In this document: in pieces, positions 36,584-45,989 of the stretch
How positions within the stretch are numbered: the first letter of the stretch is position 1
How the letters are laid out: each line of letters opens with the position of its first letter
Assembly (NCBI GenBank): GCA_034770075.1
Contig: CM068378.1
Span: 44,916,508-44,980,507 of the forward strand
Source of the DNA: Aralia elata
Lineage: Eukaryota > Streptophyta > Magnoliopsida > Apiales > Araliaceae
Direction: 5' to 3'
Length of the DNA: 64,000 nucleotides
Notes under the pieces: generated by a model
Seen by the model: the letters and a program-made list of their open reading frames with translations, nothing else
Database searches by the model: none
Told to the model about the DNA's origin: nothing
Program-made: the position numbers and the translations under genes

Positions 36584-37047
36584 GGGGGTACGTAGGCAGC
36601 CATCATGGCGCGGTCCGATCCTTAAAAAAAAAAAAAAAAAAAAAAAACAATCCTTTCCTAACCAAAACCAATTTTCGATAGCCAGATAAAACCTTCCTAC
36701 ACCCTCAAAACCTTCCCGAAACCAACTGCCTAACCAGTTTCATCCCAGAATACATACCCTGATCCAACCCAAACAGTTATCCCAAAATCTGAGATTCAAT
36801 CCGACGAAATCAAAAGGTGTGCGGCAATATCTGTCAAATCTCCATCAAGTCTTGAGGAAAGAAAGAAGGCGAAATGTCAAATCATGGTCAGTTGGATAAA
36901 ATGATGACCCAATGGATGGCAATGATACGACAAAAGGGAAAATGACTAAATTTAAATGCATGTCTATATATATAAGTCGTTTTATTACAAGATTTCTTTT
37001 TCAATAACTGATGAAACCAACATAGTCTATGCAGGAAATAAAATAAT
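36584..37047. other. Spacer between pol and antisense ORF2 (inner)
   Basis: Homologous to 45479-45989 of the outer copy. The sense-strand GAGGGGGTACG right after the pol stop is purine-rich and could act as a secondary purine tract. A 24-bp A run lies at 36624-36647. It must also hold the 3' end of the antisense transcript. Confidence 0.5.
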
Positions 37048-38616
37048 CTACAAATCTGAAACTAGCCGAAGCAGGATGGACAGGGTGGTGGATAGATCTG
37101 AAGCATCAGCATCTCCTGCAATCTGCTGCCCCATCATATCAATACGATCCAGTAAAGCAGTAGCTCGGCTGACGGTCCCAAAATGAGCATCTACCACTGC
37201 CCTGGTCTGAAATACAATGGCCTCTCTATCAGCAATGGCAGCATCTCTAGCCCGAATGGCCTCATCTCTCTCGGCAAGGGCGGCATCCCTCTCGGCTTCA
37301 GTAGTAATCAGGGCCAGGCGGAGTCGGGAATCCTCAGCAACCCGACTCGGGGCAGAATCGACTAAGATGGGATGGTCTGTTGTATCTTCTGTGAAAATCA
37401 CTCCAGAGTCATCAAAGGCCCCCGTCCGACTCAAACTAGCCGAATCCAGGTCTCCACGTAACCACTGTGCGTAGGCAATTGTCTGGATGTGACAGCTCGC
37501 ACTATATTCGGCAAAGATCCTGCGATCCCAAAGCTCGTATACCTGCAATAGATCCCTCTCTGTACAGGATGATATAAGGAATCGGTATGCGGCTGCACCC
37601 GCAAAGGGGTGTAAATCCTGTGTCTGATCAAACTGCCCCATAACCGCCAGGGGATGATAGGTCGTCACGCCCCTTAACCCAGCAATGGGAATGAAATCCA
37701 TGCCAGGCACATGAGTCAAGAAGCTCATGAAGGAGCAATAGCCCGAGTAAACCAATAGATGAAAGGGGTCCTCAATGATAGACAAAAATAATGTCCAGGA
37801 GGCCACATCAGTACAACGCGCAGGACGAAGCGAAAACTGCGTGGTTATGTCATGGCTGAAGCAAAACCCTTGGCGACGGAAATGGCCGATGGGACTAAGA
37901 TGACTCATAAACCACATATACAACAAGGTTGAACTCCCTCTGAAGAATCTTCCTCGGAAGGACTGGCAATATGTGGCCGACATATAGGTATCCGCCAATA
38001 TCATGGGGAGAAGGGTGTGATCCTCCCGAAGGGCTCGAACGGCCGCCACAATCCGCATATCCAGATGATCGGGTCCGGCAGGCAAATACAAAACTGAGAT
38101 GACACAGGCCATCAGGACATCCATTCTCAAGGCGCCCCAGCGCTCCTCGGACACGGAAAAATCACCGAAGAAGAGTCGAAAACCGTCAGGTGAGCCAAAT
38201 CGGTCAATGAAGAACTGAAGGGGAACCATATGGTCTGATGTGATTACCGGTAATAAGACAGCCCTCCGCAAACCGGTAAAAGTCAAGAATTGACGGCGCA
38301 TGGAACCAACGGTAACCCTAGCACAGGGACCATCCAACGGCAAGCCGGTGTTGAAGCGAGCATACTCCTCAAGGGTGGGGGTCAGCTCTACTGTCCCAAA
38401 CCTAAACACCTGACGGGCAGGGGCCCAACAGCTCAGAAGACCATCCACAAAGCCCGCTGGCACCCGGAAGGTTAATAAGGACCAAGAATGTCCCAAAAGA
38501 CCATCTACGATAACCCTATCTGCTGGCAGTAGACTGTCCAACCAGCGGAAGAGGCTGCCAACCAACCCTGTGGGAAGAATGGAATCCAAACGAACCACAG
38601 CATCCGAGGACGACAT
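37048..38616 (-). CDS. Antisense ORF2 of inner Ogre: PMD/DUF7745-like protein with C-terminal coiled coil
   Basis: Intact 522-codon ORF, antisense to gag-pol. Start MSSSDAVVRLDSILP at 38616, immediately after a TCTCACAG acceptor-like site. Residues ~50-130 carry VPAGFVDGLLSCW and FRFGTVELTPTLEEYARF, resembling plant mobile domain/DUF7745-type proteins. The middle has conserved hydrophobic blocks (LLPVITSDHMVPLQF, VISVLYLPAGPDHLDM). The last ~100 residues are an Ala/Glu/Arg-rich helix (TTEAERDAALAERDEAIRAR, then DRIDMMGQQIAG), probably a coiled coil. No catalytic motif recognised. Function unknown; it may act in element regulation. Homologous, nearly same-length ORF in the outer element. Family name is by recognition only. 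Confidence 0.8.
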   Translation of the reverse strand: MSSSDAVVRLDSILPTGLVGSLFRWLDSLLPADRVIVDGLLGHSWSLLTFRVPAGFVDGLLSCWAPARQVFRFGTVELTPTLEEYARFNTGLPLDGPCARVTVGSMRRQFLTFTGLRRAVLLPVITSDHMVPLQFFIDRFGSPDGFRLFFGDFSVSEERWGALRMDVLMACVISVLYLPAGPDHLDMRIVAAVRALREDHTLLPMILADTYMSATYCQSFRGRFFRGSSTLLYMWFMSHLSPIGHFRRQGFCFSHDITTQFSLRPARCTDVASWTLFLSIIEDPFHLLVYSGYCSFMSFLTHVPGMDFIPIAGLRGVTTYHPLAVMGQFDQTQDLHPFAGAAAYRFLISSCTERDLLQVYELWDRRIFAEYSASCHIQTIAYAQWLRGDLDSASLSRTGAFDDSGVIFTEDTTDHPILVDSAPSRVAEDSRLRLALITTEAERDAALAERDEAIRARDAAIADREAIVFQTRAVVDAHFGTVSRATALLDRIDMMGQQIAGDADASDLSTTLSILLRLVSDL

Positions 38617-38831
38617 CTGTGAGAAAATAGTATCAAAAAGACTGTACAGGGGTCATTCTCTATCCATAAATAAAAGAGCATGCATCATACAGTTAATAAT
38701 AAAGCAGGTGAATCCCATAAAAATGAAAAAGAAAACTGTGCATAAATAAATAAATGAGTTCAGTACATAGTGCATAAATGAAAAAGAAATCTAAGCAGGT
38801 GCCGATACAAAAGGCCCTATCATATCCTGGT
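38617..38831 (-). other. Spacer between antisense ORF1 and ORF2, inner copy
   Basis: 215 bp; its minus-strand 3' end is the acceptor-like CTCACAG joined to the ORF2 ATG. Matches the 217-bp spacer of the outer copy. Confidence 0.55.
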
Positions 38832-40803
38832 CTAAATGAAATCAGTATCATCTATGAAAGCAGGATCCTCGAACTGATCCCCTGGAGTCGTCGAGCTCGG
38901 AGGACCAAAGTTCATATCGGGGATGTAGGGATGCGCTGTGGCATCAGATGAACTCGGGCCTGCATCATAACCTGCACCGTCAGGATCGTAGGTGTAAGCC
39001 TCCTCTGGGGCCCGGCCCAACCCCCGAATAAACAGCGACAACTGATCTACCTGACGGGTCAATGCGGCGATCTGCTCAGCGTGGGTGGGAGTCCGAACAC
39101 AGGCAGCCCAATCGGTCATCGTCACCGAGCCTGGAACCATGTCTCCAAGGAAGAAAGTGGCCCGAGTCTGAGGACCGATGGTACGGGGCACCCACCATGT
39201 GCGGAATGCATCACTCGTAGTGGGACCCGTGGAAAGCATCCGACCGTCCTCCCCGGCAAGCATGATCTCCGAGGGCTGAGAATCCAGCGGCCAGAAAGTA
39301 ATGAAGGAAAGGGAGTGCGGGATGCGGATCTCCCCAGTGACGCATCTGAATGCGCGCTCTCCCAGATACATCACCCAGCCTCCAACACTCTGCAAAGTGA
39401 GGCGACGGGTGGAAAGCTCGAACTCCGGGCCGGAAGGATGCCCGTCAGCAAACCCCACGGTCAGATGCTCGGAGAGGTAGGGAATCCAGACGACGTCGGC
39501 AGCCGTGATCAACTCCAGCTGAATACGACAATGTGCAAAGCTGCCCGACACGGGGACCTCCTCCAGAGTGCTGTGATGCCATCGCCGACCCCGAGGATAA
39601 GTGTTCGGGCCCAGAGTAGTGATAGGCCTCAGACATGGCAGCCGCTCGTAAGCCCAGAACTGTGAATAGAAACAAGGCAAGGCATGAGTCACTATCAAAT
39701 ACAGAAAAGAGATGAAAGGAAAAGAAATACGGTAAGAGAGAGGAGGAGGGGACTCACCAACAGAAAATGGTAGAAGCCGAGCCAGGCATCAGTCTGTCCC
39801 TCCTGAGCGTAGACGCATGCCATGGAGGAAATAGGCAAAGGTGAATGACCCCCAGTCATAATCACCGATGCGGTCCACGTCTCTGACCGCTCCTACGACG
39901 CTGAAATGAATGGTGGAGGAGTTGTTCCCCAGAAAACAACCCCTCATGATGGTCAGGAACAGGCGTCGTAGCAGAATGTCCCTGGTGCCCTGATCTGCTG
40001 GAATAGGCAGCGCATAGAGACCCCCGACTGCATCGACAGCCAAAGCACCAGATCGGATACTGCGGGCCTTAAAGACCCGGTCCTCAGCAGCGAAGCCCAG
40101 CAAAGCTCGAACCTCCACAGGAGTGATATCAAGATCCAAGGGGACGCGGGACCCGGTAAGCTCAATGCCGGTAATGTACCTCCAGTCCCATGGGGTCAAC
40201 ACGACCTCGCAGTCAAGAAGATGGAGAGACTGCGTATGGTGGAACCATCGCTCGGATAAAGCCCTCATGTAACCCCAGGGGCACTGCCGGGGAATGATGG
40301 TAAAGAAGTGACGAAAGCCCCAAGAATCCACCACCGCCCGGTAGTCACTGTGCAAAGCCGTGTAAAGGGAGTAGATGTTGAACCAGTTGCCCCTCGGCTG
40401 AGTAAACTCGGGTACCTGGGGCAATCACCAATGGGTCAGTCCGGATAAAAGGAGAATGGAGAAATTGAGAATAAAATCAGAATAGAACCGAATATACCTC
40501 GTTAGCCACGAGAGATGCCGAGGGATGACGACTGAGATCCCGACCCAATAGATCGGGGATCTGCACCGATGCGCCAGACGAGGCACTATGAGGAGCTGGA
40601 GCCGGTGTGCTGGAGGATGGTCCCTCTGCCGCGACCTCCGGAGGAGCAACCTCCTCAACGTCCGGGTGATCAGGACGGATGACAGACTCCGCCAAGCGAC
40701 GAGCCTGACGGGTACGAGGGGGAATAGGGGCAGGTGCAGCCCTACGACGGCGAACACCCGAAGTCCGAGAGGCGGAGGAGCTACTGGGCGCATCACGATC
40801 CAT
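38832..40803 (-). pseudogene. Antisense ORF1 of inner Ogre: PMD-like protein, three coding exons, one 1-nt insertion
   Basis: Exons 40803-40498, 40415-39758 and 39659-38832 with GT/AG introns of 82 and 98 bp. N-terminus MDRDAPSSSSASRTSGVRRR is basic and Ser/Pro-rich (possible nuclear signal). Exon 2 holds the PMD-like core (WFHHTQSLHLLDCEVVLTPW, LPIPADQGTRDILLRRLFLT). Exon 3 continues with FWAYERLPCLRP and VPVSGSFAHCRIQLELITA, and ends acidic (DQFEDPAFIDDTDFI). Exon 2 is 658 nt against 657 in the outer copy: an extra base near 39808 shifts the frame. Otherwise it has none of the stops of the outer copy. Possibly still made as a truncated product, or the extra base is an assembly error. Confidence 0.75.
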
Positions 40804-40805
40804 AG

Positions 40806-40907
40806 CTGGAATAGAACGGGCGAGAAAGAAGGTAAGTTTCCTTTTAAAATTATGTAATGAACATTCTAAATTTCTAGCCTCATCATATGATTAATGCAAC
40901 ATGATGC

Positions 40908-40968
<61 letters not shown>

Positions 40969-41290
40969 GGCAGAGTTCCGTTTGAAAATTGAACATCCCA
41001 GGCACAAGCCAAACGTGTTTTCCATCAATCAAAGCCTCAAACAGATTTAAATGGCATTCATATATGTAATTACAGCATGTAATGCATGATTTTATTGCAG
41101 AAAAGGAATAACAATATGTGGGACCGCCTCATGAACATAAAATAGGACTCACATAGTTGATACATAGCATGTATATATGATGGTACATTACATAGCATTG
41201 TAAAGCATACATTTTATCTCTAAACATGCAAATAGTCAAATGTACAGCAAAACATTGACGAAATTGAAAAGTGACCGGTCAAAGTGTTAC
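40806..41290 (-). other. 5'UTR intron of inner antisense module
   Basis: Donor CTACAG/GTAACACTTTG at 41290 and acceptor TTCTATTCCAG/CT at 40806, three bases before the ATG. Conserved in the outer copy. It includes a 54-bp T run on the transcript strand (40913-40966). Confidence 0.7.
40913..40966. repeat. Poly-A/T run, 54 bp
   Basis: Pure A run on the plus strand inside the antisense 5'UTR intron; the outer copy has only a short broken T tract here (about 23557-23572). Confidence 0.95.
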
Positions 41291-41445
41291 CTGTAGCGCG
41301 TAGATCGATCCTACCGGAACAGTTTTTGCAGGAAGGTTGAAAAAATCGACAAAAAAGCCCTCGCGAACAAGAAAAATCGAGAGAATCTCTTTGGATTACA
41401 AGTTGAAAGTGACAGATCTGGAGGAGCCGCGTTGGATTTAAGGCC

Positions 41446-41523
41446 CGATCATGGCCGCAGATGTATCTGCGGCTGGCCGCATATCCATCTGCGGCTGGCC
41501 GCAGATCCATCTGCGGCTGGCCC
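41446..41523. repeat. Palindromic GC repeats upstream of the antisense module
   Basis: Three tandem, palindromic copies of CCGCAGATCCATCTGCGG-type units joined by CTGG. Near-identical units occur in the LTR U3 at 27156-27212 and 43083-43140, next to a TTTAA-containing box in each place. It is probably part of the antisense promoter. Confidence 0.75.
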
Positions 41524-41580
41524 TGGTGGGTCCCACCTTGCTCCCTTACAGCCATTTGACGTGTTGAAGTGAAAAGTTTA

Positions 41581-42450
41581 CGAGATGGGTGACCGGCGAC
41601 GATACCCGGCCCCGACATGACGATCGACCGGCGACGATAACCGGCGATCACGAGATGGATGTCCGGCGACGATAACCGGCTCCGACAAGATAACCAACCG
41701 GCGACGATAACCGGAGGTTACGAGATGGGTGACCGGCGACGATACCCGGCCCCGACATGACGATCGACCGGCGACGATAACCGGCGATCACGAGATGGAT
41801 GACCGGCGACGATAACCGGCTCCGACAGATAACCGACCGGCGACGATAACCGGAGGTTACGAGATGGGTGACCGGCGACGATACCCGGCCCCGACATGAC
41901 GATCGACCGGCGACGATAACCGGCGATCACGAGATGGATGACCGGCGACGATAACCGGCTCCGACAGATAACCGACCGGCGACGATAACCGGAGGTTACG
42001 AGATGGGTGACCGGCGACGATACCCGGCCCCGACATGACGATCGACCGGCGACGATAACCGGCGATCACGAGATGGATGACCGGCGACGATAACCGGCTC
42101 CGACAGATAACCGACCGGCGACGATAACCGGAGGTTACGAGATGGGTGACCGGCGACGATACCCGGCCCCGACATGACGATCGACCGGCGACGATAACCG
42201 GCGATCACGAGATGGATGACCGGCGACGATAACCGGCTCCGACAGATAACCGACCGGCGACGATAACCGGAGGTTACGAGATGGGTGACCGGCGACGATA
42301 CCCGGCCCCGACATGACGATCGACCGGCGACGATAACCGGCGATCACGAGAAGGATGACCGGCGACGATAACCGGCTCCGACAAGATAACCAACCGGCGA
42401 CGATAACCGGGGGTTACGCGATGGGTGACCGGCGACGATACCCGGCCCCC
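41581..42450. repeat. Tandem repeat, 139-bp unit, about 6.3 copies
   Basis: Units begin at 41581, 41721, 41860, 41999, 42138, 42277 and 42417 (partial). Each holds four sub-repeats sharing the core CCGGCGACGATAACCGG or CCGGCGACGATACCCGG. The four middle units are almost identical; the first and the sixth share variants (AACCAACCGG), as expected for amplification of a block. The ORFs seen through it are only repeat translation. It lies in the 3' untranslated part of the element, where Tat/Ogre elements are known to carry hypervariable tandem repeats. Confidence 0.95.
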
Positions 42451-42678
42451 CGAACGAGACGATAGATTGAAAGAGTGAACCCAAAGACTAACAAACACGG
42501 TCAAGGGGTTGATACATTGACACTCTTACGAATGTCTTGCATGCATTGCATCTTATGTTGCATCATAAGCTATATGTGTGAGACATCATGTATGCACTGT
42601 CATTCTTACACACTGTCATTCGTGCATCGAGTGTCTATTCTTTATCCTGTTCATTTCATTTATCATTTCATAAACATG

Positions 42679-42693
42679 ATAAAGAGGGGCAGC
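42679..42693 (+). other. Polypurine tract of inner Ogre
   Basis: ATAAAGAGGGGCAGC directly before the 3' LTR start at 42694. Confidence 0.85.
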
Positions 42694-44800
42694 TGTAGAC
42701 ACCCAAATTTTGCGTTTCCTTCTACTAACCATGACAGGAGGGCGAAATCGTCAATTGAACCAGCTTGCGGGAGCAAAGGAGCGGGCACAAGGGCGAGCGC
42801 CCGGCACCGCCGCAATGTTTTGGGCAACCCAAGTTTACGTGACAATAAAGCCGTCTGAGGCATATACTTCCGAATGAGGTAGCATGTCTCCCGGAAATTC
42901 CCGGACTGCGGAGTACGAGCCTGGCAGCGAAAAAACCGACGTTGCGGTACGAAAATCGAGGCGTGGCACGCAAATCGAGAAAGTCAAGCCCGCCAGCCGC
43001 GGATAGATCTGCGGCCAAGTGGGTGCGCCAGCACGAAAACCGGGAAATCAGCACTACCAGCTGAGTGCGATGGGAGGCGTGCCAGCTGGCCAGCCGCAGA
43101 TCCATCTGCGGCCAGCCGCAGATAGATCTGCGGCTGGCTCTGGCCAGCCTATTTAAGGCCAGCTTCGGCAGCATACAGGAGGTTCAGCAAATTTTGGAGA
43201 AGAAGAAGAAAAACAACAAACAGCAGCACGGAATTTGAGAGAAAAATAGTAGATTGTGCAATAAAAATAGGAAGAAAAGAGAGGAAAAAGAGAGAAATTT
43301 TACTCCTTTAATTTTGATTGTATCAAATATATTTCTCATCCTATTCAAATACCAAGATTTCATCCTTTTTGAGATCATTTTGCAAGGTAAAAATTCCTTT
43401 TGCTATAACAATTCATATCATCTTATTTGCTTAGATGGGATGTAGTTTTCATGTATATTGTTGAACAATCATGGATTATGGATTATTAGGGAGGGTTCCA
43501 TCGGAACAAAATTCTTTCTAATAACCCGAGGATATCCAATTGATAAAATTTCTAGCTTGTTTGTGATAATTTATTGGGTGTAATTTATTTAGATTGTCAT
43601 TTCCGGATATCATGGTATATTAGATAAACCCGGGTTGGTTAGTTATGTAATATTCATTTTGTAGGCATGTATTAATCTCATGTGAGCCTAGGAATGCGAC
43701 CCCGAGGTCCAAATCCGATGATGGACGTTTTGATGTATGTGATAGATTCAAGATGCTCGTTTTGTAACATGTAACCTTTGGGCCTTAAAACGACACCAAG
43801 GCGGGAATCGTGTTTAAGGCCCCGAAATAGTGAAATTTGTGATTGTTGGCGTTCGGGGATATTTTGATGGCTTACATGCCCATGAATATCCCCGACGCGT
43901 GTTTATGCTCGATTCGATTTATGACGCGAAATTGATTTCAAAGCCAAATGATAAGATTTTCATAAAAATCAAGCAAAGTAGGATATTAGAATCACGAGGT
44001 TAAAATTTGAGAAATGTTAATGAATGTCGATTCCTATCTAACGAAAAAGCTAAAGAAAATCGTTTTCAAATATCACACAAAATGATTTTGCAAATAAGTA
44101 ACATTTTATTAAATCTTTGTGCATAGGGTGAAAGAGATTCTAGAAATTGCCCGATCGTTTCACGAAAGCAACGTATAGATCTCGATTCCTATTTTGACGA
44201 AGGTTTAAAACTCTTGTTTTGCCAAAACGACACCTAATGAAAATCTCATAGTTTTGATAAATTAAAATCAAACCTTTCTCATAAAGAATAAAGCTTTCTC
44301 GTGTATACCGAAAAGATATTCCGAAACGTTCTCAAATTAAAACACGATTTTCCCTAAAATCCAAATGACTCTTTCATACAAACCCACCACGACATTCATA
44401 TAGGCACACACACACACACACGCACACACACACACATTCATGAATTAAAGGATAGGAAAGCATCAAGATTGCGGTAATCGTGTTTCACGGAAGTCGAGGG
44501 GTGCCTAACACCTTCCCCTCACTTAAGCAAAGCCCCGAACTCTATGAATCTCAATTCGCAGACCAATTAATTCGGAGTCACATATGAGCCAGCGATTTAT
44601 AAGAAAACGAAAACTCGGATGAGTTGGTACATCCATTTCAAATATACCAACTGGCGACTCTGGTTAATTGGCTCATCATAAAAGCGATCTTTCAAAACCC
44701 CGTCGACATCAATGCCGACCTTTTCCAAACGTCATCTAAATCAAAAGGCTAAAATTGGAAAAGACTAAGGAGACTAGAAAGCGAAAACCCGGCGTCGACA
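42694..44800 (+). repeat. Inner Ogre 3' LTR (2107 bp)
   Basis: Nearly identical to the 5' LTR, TG...CA termini, flanked by the AGCTT duplication at 44801-44805 and resumption of the outer antisense ORF2. Its TATA-like box is at 43150-43157. Confidence 0.93.
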
Positions 44801-45478
44801 AGCTTCTTGACTCATGTGCCTGACCTGGACTTCATTCCCATTGCTGGCTTGAGGGGCGTGACGACTTATCATCCCTTGGCTGTTACAAGGCAGTTTGATC
44901 AGACACAGGGTTTCCACCTTTTCACGGGTGCAGCTGCCTACCGATTCCTTATATCATCCCAGACAGAGAGGGAACTATTGCGGGCATACGATCTTTGGTC
45001 TCGCAGGATCTTTGCCGAATATAGTGAGGGCTGCCACATCCAAACATTTGCTTACGTGCAGTGGTTGCGCGGAGACTTGGATCCGGTTGGTTTGAGTCAG
45101 ACTGGGGCCTTTGGTGATTCTGGACTGCTTTTCCCAGATGGTACCGCAGATCACTCCATCTCAGCTGATTCTGCCCCTAGTCGGGTCACTGAGGATACCC
45201 GACTCCGCTTGGCCTTGGTTACTACTGAGGCTGAGAGGGATGCCGCTCTTGTCGAGAGAGATGATGCCATTCAGGCTAAAGATGCTGCCATTGCTGACAA
45301 AGATGCCATTATACTTCAGACCAGGGCAGTTATAGATGCTCATTCTGGGACTGTCAGCCGAGCCACTGCTTTATTGGATCGTATTGATATGATGGGGCAG
45401 CAGATTGCAGGGGATGCTGATGCTTCATATCTATCCACCACTTTATCCATCCTGCTTCAGCTAGTTTCAGATTTGTAG
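44801..45478 (+). pseudogene. Antisense ORF2 of outer Ogre, 3' part
   Basis: Continues the ORF cut at 26767. The first five bases are the second copy of the target duplication. It then reads THVPDLDFIPIAGLRGVTTY and ends with the same coiled-coil-like helix as the inner copy (TTEAERDAALVERDDAIQAK) and stop TAG 45476-45478. This part has no internal stop. Without the inner Ogre the two halves join in frame. Confidence 0.8.
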
Positions 45479-45989
45479 ATTATTTTATTTCCTGCATAGA
45501 CTATGTTAGTTTCATCGGTTATTGAAAGAGAAATCTTGTAACAAAATGACTTATATATGTAGACATGCATTTAAATTTAGTCATTTTCCCTTTTTGTCGT
45601 ATCGCTGCCTTTCATTGGATCCTCATTTTATCCAGCTAACCATGATTTTGACATTTTGCCTTCTTTCTCCTCTTAAGTCTTGACGGAGATTTGACAGATA
45701 TTGCCGCACACTCTGTCGATTTCATCGGATTGGGTCTTAGATTTTTGGTAACTGTTTGGTTGGATCAGGGTTATGTCATTTGGGATGAAGCTGATTAGGC
45801 GGCTGGTTTCGGGAAGGTTCTGAGGGTATAAGAAGGTTTATCTGGCTGCTGGGAATTGGTTTCGTTTTAGGGAAAGGATTATTTTTAAGGGATCAGACCG
45901 TGCCGTGATGGCTGCCTACGTACCCCTACAAGTTGGGAGATCAGGTCCTACGTAGTTCATTCCTTCAAAGAAAAAGGAGAATTGATGAT
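45479..45989. other. Spacer between pol and antisense ORF2 (outer)
   Basis: Homologous to 36584-37047. No ORF. It contains convergent 3' ends of pol (minus) and antisense ORF2 (plus). Confidence 0.5.

Larger units (their letters stand above)
26768..44800 (+). mobile_element. Inner Tat/Ogre-type Ty3/gypsy element, complete, 18,033 bp
   Basis: Two LTRs (2114 and 2107 bp, about 99% alike by eye), tRNA-Arg-type primer site, sense gag-pol with pol intron, antisense two-ORF gene module, tandem repeat, purine tract. Target duplication AGCTT at 26763-26767 and 44801-44805. A second RNase H, integrase without chromodomain and the pol intron fit the Tat/Ogre lineage. It lies in antisense ORF2 of the outer element, in opposite orientation to that element. 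LTR similarity implies a recent insertion. Confidence 0.92.

Noticed and set aside
41581..42450. CRISPR-like array
   Set aside because: The units are contiguous 139-bp tandem copies without unique spacers, inside a plant retrotransposon.
41220..42504. Series of minus-strand ORFs with IAGYRRRS repeats
   Set aside because: They are translation of the 139-bp tandem repeat; identical frames recur every 139 bp and there is no independent start context or homology.
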